A stretch of DNA of 64,000 bases from Micromonospora arborensis (GTDB taxonomy: Bacteria; Actinomycetota; Actinomycetes; Mycobacteriales; Micromonosporaceae). Positions 1 through 8,594 of this stretch are shown here, piece by piece (the first letter of the stretch is position 1; every line of letters starts with the position of its first letter). Location of the stretch: positions 245,499-309,498 of the forward strand of contig NZ_PYBV01000011.1 in assembly GCF_003205615.1 (NCBI RefSeq), written 5' to 3'. The translations under genes and the position numbers were made by a program. The notes below the pieces were generated by a model, which was given only the letters and a program-made list of their open reading frames with translations, was not told the DNA's origin and did no database searches.

Positions 1-80
1 CCGCCGCGCCACACCACCGGACCCTCCCGCCGCGCCACACCGCCGGACCCTCCCGCCGCGCCACACCGCCGGACCCTCCC
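1..80. repeat. 26-bp GC-rich tandem repeat at the window edge
   Basis: Three consecutive 26-bp units (1-26, 27-52, 53-78) with core CCGCCGCGCCACACC, differing by one base, plus the start of a fourth. The array begins at base 1, so it probably extends to the left. No open frame with coding character crosses it. Confidence 0.85.
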
Positions 81-300
81 GCCGCCTTGATCGACACCAG
101 GTCGGCGATATTGCGGCATCGGCCGGGCTGGACACCCCTATATCGGCGTTATGGCGCGGGCGGTCCGCCGCAAAGCCCGCGGTGGTCGCCGGTCACGGCC
201 AGCGCCGCCAGCGCCTACCCGGAAACCCGCCCCAGGCACGGGCATCGGCCGTGGACCGGCGAAGATCGTGCTCGATCCTGGAAGTAGGGGCCTCGACCGC

Positions 301-500
301 GCGCTGACACCACTACAACCAGGATCGGGCGCGATCTTGGCCTGCGAGGCCACTACAACCAGGATCGGGCGCGATCTTGGCGGCTCGGCGCGCGGTGACA
401 CCACTAGAACCTGGATTGGGCGCGATCTTGGCGGCTCGGCGCGCGGTGACACCGCTACAACCTGGCTCGGCGCGATCTGTGGGTGGCGGCGCGCGGGGTG
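301..500. repeat. Degenerate tandem repeats with GCGATCTTGG core
   Basis: The core GCGATCTTGG occurs at 331-340, 371-380 and 422-431, with a degenerate copy near 472-481, so the spacing is 40, 51 and 50 bases. Each is preceded by a CACTACAACC-like block (311, 351, 402, 453), and the later units carry CGGCTCGGCGCGCGGTGACA. The GATCTTG core is shared with the palindromes at 52611-52866. Confidence 0.75.
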
Positions 501-564
501 AACGTTCACCCTGGGCTGGCCTCGCCGTCGTGCGATCCCGGTCGGCGCGGTCCCGCAGACGTGC

Positions 565-603
565 CGCTGGCCCGCCGTCCGGGTGGCGGACGGCGGGCCA
601 GCG
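565..603 (-). terminator. Hairpin downstream of the glycerophosphodiesterase gene
   Basis: A perfect 17-bp stem (565-581 with 587-603) around a 5-base loop lies about 100 bases past the stop of the minus-strand gene ending at 706. It lacks a clear U-tract, as is common for actinobacterial terminators. Confidence 0.6.
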
Positions 604-705
604 TGTGGGCCGGGCGTGGTCGGCCCGATGGTCGGTCCGGAGCCGATCAGCTCCGGGCCGAGGTCAGCTCGGCGAGGCAGGCTGCCCCGTCGACGTTCGG
701 AGGGG

Positions 706-1827
706 TCAGTTCCCGGCGAAGCCGGCGCGGGCGGCGACGGCGGTGTCGGGCTGGTCGGTGAAGACGCCGTCGAGGCCCAGACCGAGGAAGAGTTCGTACT
801 CGGCGGTGATGTCGCCACGAGCGTTGGGATCGGTGCCGATTCGGAAGTTCACCGGGAGGAACTGGTTCTCCGCGCGGAACGTCCAGGCGTGCACGAGTAG
901 CCGCTCCCGGTGCGCGTCGCGCACCACGTTCGTCGGGGCGAGCAGGGCACCGGCGGCGTCCCGGGGCACGATCAGGTTCTTGTTCGGCCCGATGCCGTCG
1001 GCGTACCCGGCGATCCACTTCAGCCCGGCCGGCGAGGCCAGGTCCTGGTAGCTGCGGGCGTCGCCGGCGACGGTGAAGTCGTACGGGCGGCCGGTGGCGT
1101 CGAGCAGTTGGATCAGCTTGACGTCGGTCAGCCGGCTCAACCGGCGCAGGTTGGCCGTCTCGAACGACTGGATGAAGACCGGCGAGTTCTTCCGGTCCAG
1201 CTTGTTCTGGCGCAGCACCCGGAGCAGCGGCTCCTCCAGCGGCAGGCCGATCGAGGCGAAGTAGCTCGGGTGCTTGGTCTCCGGGTAGATGCCGATGGTG
1301 CGGCCCCGTGTCCGCCCCTCGGCTCGGGCCAGGTCGATGACCTCCTGGAGGGTGGGCACCTCGAAGCGGCTGTCGAAGGCGGTGTTCGGCACCCGGACCT
1401 GCGGAAGCCGTTCCTTGGCCCGCAGCGTCTTCAGCTCGGCGAGGGTGAAGTCCTCGGTGAACCAACCGGTCACCGTGACGCCGTCGATGGTCTTCGTCGC
1501 CTTGCGGGTGGCGAACTCCGGGCGGTCGGCCACGTCGGTGGTGCCGGAGATTTCGTTTTCGTGCCGGGCGACCAGCACGCCGTCGGAGGTGGAGACCAGG
1601 TCCGGCTCGATGTAGTCGGCACCCATCCGGATCGCCAACCGGTACGCCTCCAGGGTGTGCTCCGGCCGGTAGCCGCTGGCGCCACGGTGGCCGATCACAA
1701 TCGGTCGGTCGTTCGCCCGGGAGCGGTCCGCGTCGGCCACCGGTTCGGCTTCGGCCATGGTCGGCACGGCCACGGCGGCGGTGAGCAGTACGCCGGCCAG
1801 GCCCAGGGTCGAGAGGGTGCGTCGCAT
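706..1827 (-). CDS. Secreted glycerophosphodiester phosphodiesterase
   Basis: 373 aa. Predicted to hydrolyse glycerophosphodiesters to sn-glycerol-3-phosphate and an alcohol outside the membrane. The first ~28 residues form a signal peptide (MRRTLSTLG, a hydrophobic run, cleavage near AEA). The mature part starts with the GDPD signature: VIGHRGASGYRPEHT carries the catalytic His and Arg, IEPDLV the metal-binding Glu and Asp, and RHENEIS the second His. Its length fits the periplasmic GlpQ type with its longer insert, rather than the short cytosolic UgpQ type. It is divergent from the potassium-uptake pair and stands alone. A role in phosphate or glycerol scavenging is inferred from the family; no Pho box was identified. 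Confidence 0.92.
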   Translation of the reverse strand: MRRTLSTLGLAGVLLTAAVAVPTMAEAEPVADADRSRANDRPIVIGHRGASGYRPEHTLEAYRLAIRMGADYIEPDLVSTSDGVLVARHENEISGTTDVADRPEFATRKATKTIDGVTVTGWFTEDFTLAELKTLRAKERLPQVRVPNTAFDSRFEVPTLQEVIDLARAEGRTRGRTIGIYPETKHPSYFASIGLPLEEPLLRVLRQNKLDRKNSPVFIQSFETANLRRLSRLTDVKLIQLLDATGRPYDFTVAGDARSYQDLASPAGLKWIAGYADGIGPNKNLIVPRDAAGALLAPTNVVRDAHRERLLVHAWTFRAENQFLPVNFRIGTDPNARGDITAEYELFLGLGLDGVFTDQPDTAVAARAGFAGN

Positions 1828-1968
1828 CGCCGTCTCCTGTCGTCGGGGGAAGCCGTTTCAGCAGACCTCCTCGGATTGGCCGGCAGTTGGTCGATGGCTG
1901 GCCGGGAGGTGAATCTCCGGAATGGGCGTTCCCGCTCCGGGTGGCGGGCGGAAAAGGAAGATTGTCTG

Positions 1969-3303
1969 GTGCGCCGGTTTTTCCGCAACCCCGTGCGGCT
2001 GGTGCCGTTCGCGTTCCTGGTGCCGATCCTGCTCGGTTCCGGGTTGCTCATGGCGCGCTGGGCGACCGCCGACCACGAGCGCCCGCCGCTGGTCACCGCG
2101 CTCTTCACCGCCACCTCTGCCGTGTCGGTCACCGGCATGGCGATCAACGACACGCCGAACTACTGGTCCGGCTGGGGCCTGTTGGTGATCACCCTGCTCA
2201 CCCAGCTCGGCGGTCTCGGCATCCTCACCGTCGCGGCACTGGTCATCCTGGTGGTCTCCAGTCAGCTCGGGCTGCGCAACCGGCTGCTGGTGCAGGCCGA
2301 GACGGCGGAATTCGGTATCGGCGACGTGGGCCGGCTGCTGCGCCGGATCGCGGTGACCGTCTTCGCCTGCGAGGCGGTCATGACCGCGCTGATCGCCGGT
2401 CGACTCTGGCTGGCCTACGACTACTCACCCGGGCGGGCCCTCTGGTCGGGTGTCTTCCACGCCGTACAGGGGTTCAACAACGGTGGCTTCGCGCTCTACT
2501 CGGACGGTCTGCTGGCGTTCAGCCGTGACCCGTGGGTGTCGCTTCCCCTGGCGGTCGGCGCGATCATCGGTGGGCTCGGGTTCCCCGCGTTGTTCGAGGC
2601 GGTCCGCGAATGGCGTCAGCCGGCGCACTGGGCGGTGGCGACCAAGCTGACCATCTGGGGCAGCGCGGTGCTGCTGCTGATCGGCTTCGCCGGTCTGCTC
2701 GCCGCCGAGTGGACCAACGCGAGCACGATCGGCCAGTACGACGTACCCGGCAAGATGCTCGCGTCGTTCACCCAGATCGCGTTGAGCCGTACCGGCGGCT
2801 TCAGCGTCCTGAACATCGCCGCCCTGCAGGAGGAGAGCTACCCCCTGCTGATCGTGCTGATGTTCATCGGCGGGGGCAGCGCCAGCACGGCCGGTGGCAT
2901 CAAGGTCTCCACGTTCTTCCTGCTGGCGTTCACCCTCTGGGCGGAGCTGCGTGGCGAGCCCGACGTGACGGTCGGGCACCGCCGGGTGGCCACCGCCAGT
3001 CAGCGGCAGGCGCTCACGGTGGCGCTGCTCAGCATCGCGCTGGTCACGCTCGGAACGATGACGTTGCTGCTGCTCACCGAGGGCGTCCGCTTCGTCGCGG
3101 CCCTGTTCGAGATCACCTCCGCGTTCAGCACCACCGGTCTGACCACCGGCCTGGCCGGCGAACTGCCGGCCGGCGGTCAACTGACCCTGACCGTGCTGAT
3201 GTTCATCGGCCGGATCGGGCCGCTCACCCTCGGGTCGGCGATCGCCCTGAACACGCGACGCCGGCTCTACCGCTACCCCCAGGAACAACCCATCGTCGGC
3301 TAG
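1969..3303 (+). CDS. TrkH/KtrB-type potassium uptake membrane subunit
   Basis: 444 aa integral membrane K+ transporter. All four pore loops of the Trk/Ktr/HKT superfamily are visible, each with its selectivity-filter Gly: SAVSVTGMA, GFNNGGFA, SRTGGFSV and FSTTGLTT. The GTG start at 1969 is chosen because AAGGAAG lies 7 bases upstream and the protein then opens with a short basic segment and the first membrane helix (RLVPFAFLVPILLGSG). The frame stays open far upstream, but that part reads antisense to the phosphodiesterase gene and is not protein-like. The next gene, 18 bases downstream, is the cytosolic NAD-binding regulator, so the two make a complete KtrAB-like system. Confidence 0.93.
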   Translation: MRRFFRNPVRLVPFAFLVPILLGSGLLMARWATADHERPPLVTALFTATSAVSVTGMAINDTPNYWSGWGLLVITLLTQLGGLGILTVAALVILVVSSQLGLRNRLLVQAETAEFGIGDVGRLLRRIAVTVFACEAVMTALIAGRLWLAYDYSPGRALWSGVFHAVQGFNNGGFALYSDGLLAFSRDPWVSLPLAVGAIIGGLGFPALFEAVREWRQPAHWAVATKLTIWGSAVLLLIGFAGLLAAEWTNASTIGQYDVPGKMLASFTQIALSRTGGFSVLNIAALQEESYPLLIVLMFIGGGSASTAGGIKVSTFFLLAFTLWAELRGEPDVTVGHRRVATASQRQALTVALLSIALVTLGTMTLLLLTEGVRFVAALFEITSAFSTTGLTTGLAGELPAGGQLTLTVLMFIGRIGPLTLGSAIALNTRRRLYRYPQEQPIVG

Positions 3304-3321
3304 CAGGGAAGGAGCGGCGAG

Positions 3322-3990
3322 GTGTCGGCTAGGAGAGCGGACAGCGACGGCGTCGTGGTGATCGGGCTGGGTCGCTTTGGTTGCCACCTGGCCGGGTCGT
3401 TGACCCGGATGAACCACGAGGTGTTGGCCATCGACCGGAACCCGGCGCAGGTGCAGCGCTGGTCGGCGCAGCTCGACCGGGTCGTCCAGGCGGACTCGAC
3501 CGAGGAGGGGGCGCTGCGGCAGCTCGGCATCACCAGTTTCGGGCGGGCGGTGGTGGCCATCGGGGCCTCGGTGGAGGCGAGTGTGCTCACCGTGCTGGCA
3601 CTTGTCGAGCTGGGCCTGCCACAGATCTGGGCCCGTGCGACCTCACAGAAGCACGCCAAGATCCTGTCGTCGGTGGGCGCACACCACGTGATCTTCCCGG
3701 AGGCGGAGACCGGGGACCGGGTCGCGCACCTGATCGTCAGCCGGTTACTGGACTTCATCGAGTTCGACGACGATTTCGCCATCGCCACTGTCCGGGTGCC
3801 GGAGTCCCTGGTCGGGCGCACCCTGCTCGACCTGCGGCCGGAGGAGCGCTACGGAGTTCGGGTGGTCGGTGCCAAACTGCCGGGCGAACGTTTCCGCTAC
3901 ACCTCGGACGACACCGCGCTCCCGCAGGGTGGGGTACTCATCGTCGAGGGTGGAATCGACCAGGTGCAGCGGTTCGCGGGACAGCGCTGA
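3322..3990 (+). CDS. TrkA/KtrA-type potassium channel regulatory subunit
   Basis: 222 aa cytosolic regulator. An N-terminal RCK Rossmann fold (VVIGLGRFGCHLAGSL, dinucleotide-binding Gly motif at ~11-16, acidic residue in LAIDRNP ending strand 2) is followed by a TrkA-C ligand-binding domain from about residue 140 (VRVPESLVGRTLLDL). Such subunits form an octameric ring under the membrane subunit and gate it with ATP/ADP or NAD(H). GTG start at 3322, with a purine-rich GGAAGGA about 10 bases upstream. Co-transcribed with the TrkH gene; the convergent kinase gene ends 38 bases further on. Confidence 0.92.
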   Translation: MSARRADSDGVVVIGLGRFGCHLAGSLTRMNHEVLAIDRNPAQVQRWSAQLDRVVQADSTEEGALRQLGITSFGRAVVAIGASVEASVLTVLALVELGLPQIWARATSQKHAKILSSVGAHHVIFPEAETGDRVAHLIVSRLLDFIEFDDDFAIATVRVPESLVGRTLLDLRPEERYGVRVVGAKLPGERFRYTSDDTALPQGGVLIVEGGIDQVQRFAGQR

Positions 3991-4027
3991 CCTGGCGGTC
4001 GGTGTCAGCGACCGTCGCGGCCCTCGG

Positions 4028-5692
4028 TCAATGTGGCGCTTTCCCCCGGCCACCGCCACCGGGCCCCTCGCCCTTGGCCGGCTTCGCGGGGCCCTTGGCG
4101 GGCTTCGGGGGCTTGGCCTTCGCCGCGCCGCCGCCCGCACCGGAGCCGCCGCGCACCGTCGTCGCCTTCGGCGGGGCGTTCGTCGTGGCGGCCTTACTCG
4201 GCGGTGCCGTGGACGGCGCACTGCCCGCGACCCCGGAGACGCGGACCCCGCAGGTCGCCTCGCCGAGCCGGAACTCCACCGGCAGCGGGTTCGCCCCGGT
4301 GTACTTCCCCGTGAGGGTGAGCTTCTCGGCCGCACCGGGTGCCAGCGTGTTGCGCTGGGCCGTCGGCCGAACCAGCACCGTACTTCCCTGCTGCTGCACC
4401 GGCGCGGGCTCGGCCTTCGTCACCGTCTGCTGACCGGGGAAGGTGAAACTCATCGCCCAGTCCCGCAGCTCACGCTCACCGGTGTTGGTCAGCGTCAGCT
4501 CCGCGGCGAAGTCGGTGCCCGAGTCCGTACGCAGCGCGTACGCCACCTCGCAGGGCGTTGCCGTCGGCAGACCCATCCGGGCCTCGGTCGTCGGCCGGCC
4601 CTCACCGCTGGCCGGGGTACGCGAGGTGAACCCCCACATCGCGCCGGTGACCGCGATCAGCCCGACGGCGGCCACTCCGGCCTCGACCCGCCGACGTCGG
4701 CTCACCCGTTGCCGTGTCCGCCGGTGCCGTTCGCGGGTACGCGACAGCGGCAACGCGTCGGTCGCCGCGGACCAGGGCAGGATCGTGGTACGCGCACTGC
4801 CCAACATGGCCGCATCCAGTGGCCCACCGGCCGGGGAGACCGGCACCGCCGCGAGCATTCCGGCTGCGTCCGCGAGGATCCGGGTCAGCTCGGCGGTGGC
4901 CGGCCGGTCGGCCGGCCGCTTGGCCAGGCAACGCCCCACCAGGTCGGTCACCTCGTCGGGCAGCCCTGCGACGGTGGGCATCGGCTCCGGGTCGTTGTAC
5001 ATGTGCGCGCGCAACATCTGCGTGGTCGTGTTGGCCCGCCACGGCAGCCGCCCGGTGAGCATCCGGTAGAGCAGCAGCCCGACGGCGTACACGTCGGTGG
5101 CCGGGGAGACCTGGCCGTTGTCGAGCCGTTCCGGAGCGAGGTACGCGGGAGTGCCCAGCAGCGCGCCGTCCGGCCCCTTCTCGCTCTCCCCGACCAGCGC
5201 GGAGATACCGAAGTCGACGACCTTGACCCCGGTCGACGTGAGCATGACGTTGCCCGGGGTGACGTCGCGGTGCACCACGCCCCGGGCGTGCGCGGTGGCC
5301 AGCGCCGAGCTGACCTCCGCGGCGATGGTCACCGCCTCCCGCCACGGCAGCTGGCTCTCCCGGCCCAACCGGCTGGCCAGCGAAGCGCCGTCGACCAGCT
5401 CCATCACGACGTAGGGAACGGTCAGGCCGACCTGCTCGGACTCGCCGTAGTCGTACACGTTGGTGATGTTGGGGTGGCAGAGCCGCGCGGCGGCCTGCGC
5501 CTCGATTCGGATCCGGTGGCGGAAGGCCCGGTCGCTCGCCAGCCGCGAGGCCAGCACCTTCACCGCGACCTGGCGGCCGAGCACCTCGTCGTAGCCGCGC
5601 CAGACCACCGACATGCCGCCCGCGCCGAGCTGCTCGATGAGCCGGTACCGCTCATCGAGCAGTTGCGCGCCGTTTCGGTCCCCACCACCCAT
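4028..5692 (-). CDS. Transmembrane Ser/Thr protein kinase with extracellular CBM2-like domain
   Basis: 554 aa. Residues ~14-280 form a Hanks-type kinase: Gly-loop LGAGGMSVVWRG, Lys45 in VAVKVL, catalytic HRDVTPGNV (Asp143; the usual LKP is replaced by VTP), DFG at 160-162, and TPAYLAPE in the activation segment. A basic juxtamembrane stretch and one membrane helix (~338-354) follow. Outside lies a ~100-residue domain (381-485) bounded by two Cys, with TLTNTGERELRDW, SFTFPGQQTVT and NTLAPG, which matches the layout of family 2 carbohydrate-binding modules. The tail is Pro/Lys/Gly-rich and disordered. The external part sits where PASTA repeats occur in PknB, suggesting a sensor kinase for polysaccharide. 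Ligand and targets are unknown; at least one of the usual CBM2 surface Trp residues appears replaced. Confidence 0.88.
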   Translation of the reverse strand: MGGGDRNGAQLLDERYRLIEQLGAGGMSVVWRGYDEVLGRQVAVKVLASRLASDRAFRHRIRIEAQAAARLCHPNITNVYDYGESEQVGLTVPYVVMELVDGASLASRLGRESQLPWREAVTIAAEVSSALATAHARGVVHRDVTPGNVMLTSTGVKVVDFGISALVGESEKGPDGALLGTPAYLAPERLDNGQVSPATDVYAVGLLLYRMLTGRLPWRANTTTQMLRAHMYNDPEPMPTVAGLPDEVTDLVGRCLAKRPADRPATAELTRILADAAGMLAAVPVSPAGGPLDAAMLGSARTTILPWSAATDALPLSRTRERHRRTRQRVSRRRRVEAGVAAVGLIAVTGAMWGFTSRTPASGEGRPTTEARMGLPTATPCEVAYALRTDSGTDFAAELTLTNTGERELRDWAMSFTFPGQQTVTKAEPAPVQQQGSTVLVRPTAQRNTLAPGAAEKLTLTGKYTGANPLPVEFRLGEATCGVRVSGVAGSAPSTAPPSKAATTNAPPKATTVRGGSGAGGGAAKAKPPKPAKGPAKPAKGEGPGGGGRGKAPH

Positions 5693-5763
5693 GGTGACCG
5701 TTGTTGCCCGCGACCGGCCGACCTACACCTGGAGTATCGGAATCGGTCAGAACTGTCACCCGT

Positions 5764-7326
5764 TCAGGCGGTGGCGAGCAGTTGGTCCACCGGAGCGTAG
5801 TCGTCGGTCAAGACCAGCGCCCGGCCGACGAATTCCGTCAGCTCCGCCCCGTCGAGCAGGCTGACCGTGGGATCCACCTCGCTCAGCCGGGTGCGGACGG
5901 CGTCCAGCGGCAGCGGCGCGTCGGAGCCGACGATGAGGAAGTTGGAACCCTGCTCCTCGGCGAGCGCCTCCGGTGGGGCGATCAACGCGACGTGCCGGAA
6001 CTCGGCGGCCACCGTGGCCAGCTCGGCGCGGATGAACCGCAGCGGCGGGTAGTCGATGACGTTCTGCACGTACACGCCGCCGGGGCGGGTCACCCGCCGG
6101 ACCTCGGCGGCCATCTCCCGGGTGGCCAGGTGCCAGGGCACCACCAGGTGACCGAACGCGTCACCGACCACCAGGTCGCGGCTGTCCGTCGGCTCGCCGG
6201 CGACCAGCATCCGGGCGTCGCCCACGACCGCCCGCAGGTCCGGCCCGGTGCGTACGCCCAGCTCCCGCTCGCCCAACTCGACCAGCCCGCCGTCGATCTC
6301 GAAGACCACGTTGTCGGTGCCCGGCCGCGTGGCGGTCAGGTAGCGCGGCACGGTGAACCCGCCGCCGCCCAGGTGCAGCGCGTCCAACCGCTGACCGGTC
6401 GGCGCGGCCACGTCGGCGACCGCGCCGATCCACTTCGTGTACGCGTACTCCAGGTGCCTTGGGTCGGCCAGGTCCACGTACGAGTGCTGGGCCGAGTTGA
6501 GCAGCAAAGTTCGGCCGGTGGACCGGTCGGGATCTGCCGTGACCCGGGCGCAGTGGTACGCGGTCTCGATGTCGCACGGGTTCGGTGCGACGGTGGTCAG
6601 CCCCGCCCCGACCAGGCCGAGCACGGCCAGCGCGGCCCGGGTCCGGGCGGGACCGGGCAGCTCGGTGGGCTCCTGCCGGCGCAGGTACCAGCCGAGGCCG
6701 ATGCCGACCAGCCCGAGCGCGACCGCCAGGGTCAGCAGGATGACCGTGCTGCGCAGTGCGGCGACCAGTACGAAGCCGGTGAGCAGGGTCGCGGTGATGC
6801 CGCCCAGGGTGCCGATCCCGGAGAGTCGGCCGACCACCTGGCCGGTGCGGCGCAGGTCGGCGAGCTGAAGCTTCACGACCAGCGGCGTGACTGCGGCCAG
6901 CAGTGCCGCCGGCACGAACACGGCCAGAGCGACAAGCAGCAGGATCGCGCTGGCCGCACCACCCCGCAGCACCTCACCGGCGTACCGCACGACGGGCAGG
7001 GTGATCGCGGTGGCGATGCCGGCCAGCACCAACGCTGGCGCCAGCAGGCCTCGCGGGTTGCGCCGGTCGGCCAGCCAGCCGCCGGACCACGCCCCGTAGG
7101 CGATCGCGGCCAGCGCGATGCCGATCACCGAGCTGGTCACCTGGAGGGTCACCCCGACGTACGGGCCGACCAGGCGCAGCGCGACGGTCTCCAGCACCAG
7201 CACGGCGCCGCTGGAGAAGAAGACCAGGAAGGCGGCCAGGCCGTTGGGCAGCGCCCGACCGGTGACGGACACGGGCGGGGCCGAGGAGGCCGGCGGGGCC
7301 GCCACGTCGGACGGTGGGGTATTCAT
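5764..7326 (-). CDS. Membrane-fused spermidine-synthase-like protein
   Basis: 520 aa. The N-terminal half (~28-225) has about seven or eight hydrophobic segments (for example LAAFLVFFSSGAVLVLETVAL). The C-terminal half is a spermidine-synthase-type Rossmann fold: HLGGGGFTVPRYL binds the nucleotide, VFEIDGG carries the acidic residue, VGDARML follows, and the usual GGGxG...D architecture is recognisable. The canonical catalytic Asp region reads VVGDAFGHLVVPWHL, so true polyamine synthesis is uncertain. Fused proteins of this type are common in bacteria and mostly uncharacterised. Downstream of the coiled-coil secreted protein gene, 36 bases away on the same strand, so possibly co-transcribed. 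Function beyond aminopropyl- or methyltransferase-like fold not assigned. Confidence 0.8.
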   Translation of the reverse strand: MNTPPSDVAAPPASSAPPVSVTGRALPNGLAAFLVFFSSGAVLVLETVALRLVGPYVGVTLQVTSSVIGIALAAIAYGAWSGGWLADRRNPRGLLAPALVLAGIATAITLPVVRYAGEVLRGGAASAILLLVALAVFVPAALLAAVTPLVVKLQLADLRRTGQVVGRLSGIGTLGGITATLLTGFVLVAALRSTVILLTLAVALGLVGIGLGWYLRRQEPTELPGPARTRAALAVLGLVGAGLTTVAPNPCDIETAYHCARVTADPDRSTGRTLLLNSAQHSYVDLADPRHLEYAYTKWIGAVADVAAPTGQRLDALHLGGGGFTVPRYLTATRPGTDNVVFEIDGGLVELGERELGVRTGPDLRAVVGDARMLVAGEPTDSRDLVVGDAFGHLVVPWHLATREMAAEVRRVTRPGGVYVQNVIDYPPLRFIRAELATVAAEFRHVALIAPPEALAEEQGSNFLIVGSDAPLPLDAVRTRLSEVDPTVSLLDGAELTEFVGRALVLTDDYAPVDQLLATA

Positions 7327-7362
7327 CGTCGCGATGGTACGCAGCGAAGCCGGTGGCCCGGG

Positions 7363-8379
7363 TCAGTACAGCGATAGATGAACGTGGTTCGTGTGGGACG
7401 CGGCGGGACTGCCGCTGCCGCTGTACGAGCGCCAGCCGGTGCCGGGGTGCCAGATCTGCCGGTACCAGATCACGTAGAGCACACCCAGTCGGTCGGCGTT
7501 GCGCACGTGCCAGGCAGCCAGACTGTCGCCGTACGCCTTGTCGCCGCCGGTCGCGTTGCGGTCCTCGAAGCCGTTCGTGGCGGCCGCGAAGTCGCAGGCC
7601 CGCCCCTTCGGGTGCTCGCCGCCGCCACCGGTGCGTTTGCAGGAGACGTGCCGCTTGTAGCCGGCCGCCTGGGTCTGGTTCAGCGCGTGCAGGGTGCGCG
7701 GGGTGATGCAGCCGGAGGTGGTCGGGTCCTTCACGGAGCAGGATTCCGACGGCCAGGATCCGTCGGAGTTGCGCGGTGCCGGCTTCGCCGAGGCGGAGCT
7801 GCCGCCGCTGAAACCGTTACTGCCGCCCGAGCTGACCTCGGCGAGCGCCGCCTCGGCCTCCTTCTTCTTCTTCGCCATGACGGCGAGCTGCTTCTGCTGC
7901 TCGCGGACCTCGGTGTCGATGGCGACCTTGGCCTGCTGCGCCTGCTGCCGGGCTTCGTGGAGGTCCCGCAGCCGCTTGCTGTCCCGCTGGGCCATCAGCT
8001 CAAGGTCGCTCGCGCGTTGCAGGAACGTCTGCGGCGTGGCGGTGTTGAGCAGCATGGCGACCGGGCTGAGCCGGCCGGCGCGGTACGACTGCGCAGCCAC
8101 CTCGCCGACCTGGGCGGTGAGCCCGACCAGTCGACCCTCGACCACCGTCAACTCGCCGGTCAGCGCCGTCTGGCGACGCTTGGAGTTGTCCAGTTTGGCC
8201 TTGGCTTCGATGTGAGCCTTGGCGGTCAGCTCCAACGCGTCCTGCAGCTTCTTGCTGCCACCCTCGCCGGGTTCCGCGTACGCGGGCACACCGGTGCCGC
8301 CCAGCATCAGCGCGACGGCGGCGAGCAGGGCGAACAGTGCGCGGCGACCGAGCCGCGGGCTGAGCCTGGTCCTGGGCAC
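7363..8379 (-). CDS. Secreted coiled-coil protein with ARB-07466/VldE-like C-terminal domain
   Basis: 338 aa. A signal peptide (~1-35, ending VPAYAEPG) leads into a long charged helix (~40-185, rich in Ala, Lys, Glu, Gln) predicted to be a coiled coil, like the N-terminal halves of NlpC/P60 and RipA-type cell-wall proteins. A Ser/Gly linker follows (~187-205). The last ~120 residues (CSVKDPTTSGCITPRTL, GGGEHPKGRACDFAA, HVRNADRLGVLYVIWYRQIW, HTNHVHLSLY) resemble the ARB-07466-like domain, with His and Asp placed as in D-Ala-D-Ala peptidase-type folds. A role in peptidoglycan remodelling is inferred. 215 bases without a gene separate its start from the phosphatase gene upstream. Confidence 0.8.
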   Translation of the reverse strand: MPRTRLSPRLGRRALFALLAAVALMLGGTGVPAYAEPGEGGSKKLQDALELTAKAHIEAKAKLDNSKRRQTALTGELTVVEGRLVGLTAQVGEVAAQSYRAGRLSPVAMLLNTATPQTFLQRASDLELMAQRDSKRLRDLHEARQQAQQAKVAIDTEVREQQKQLAVMAKKKKEAEAALAEVSSGGSNGFSGGSSASAKPAPRNSDGSWPSESCSVKDPTTSGCITPRTLHALNQTQAAGYKRHVSCKRTGGGGEHPKGRACDFAAATNGFEDRNATGGDKAYGDSLAAWHVRNADRLGVLYVIWYRQIWHPGTGWRSYSGSGSPAASHTNHVHLSLY

Positions 8380-8594
8380 GACAGCGTCCTTCCGTCGACC
8401 GCCGGCCCCCGGGTGAACAACTGCGCGGCGGCGTCCCCACCGGCGCCGGTCGGCGGCCTGCTGGCGGAGACCGCCGTCACGATACCGGACGGTGAGCCGG
8501 TGACCAGCCCCCTGACCGTCGGGCTGCGTCGATGTCGACGGAGCGTCTCGACGACGTCGCGCAGTGCGCGGATCAGGGGCCAGGAGCGCGCGGA

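Larger units (their letters stand above)
1..705. other. Intergenic region, repeats only
   Basis: No credible gene is seen in this 705-bp stretch. It holds the 26-bp tandem array (1-80), a cluster of degenerate 40-51-bp repeats (301-500) and a strong hairpin (565-603). Several GC-driven open frames cross it on both strands, but they have low-complexity composition, no ribosome binding sites and no recognisable domains. Confidence 0.7.

Noticed and set aside
1..80. CRISPR-like array
   Set aside because: Units are contiguous without spacers, so this is a simple tandem repeat.
910..1968. Upstream extension of the TrkH frame
   Set aside because: Runs antisense through the glycerophosphodiesterase gene; the ribosome site and first helix place the start at 1969.
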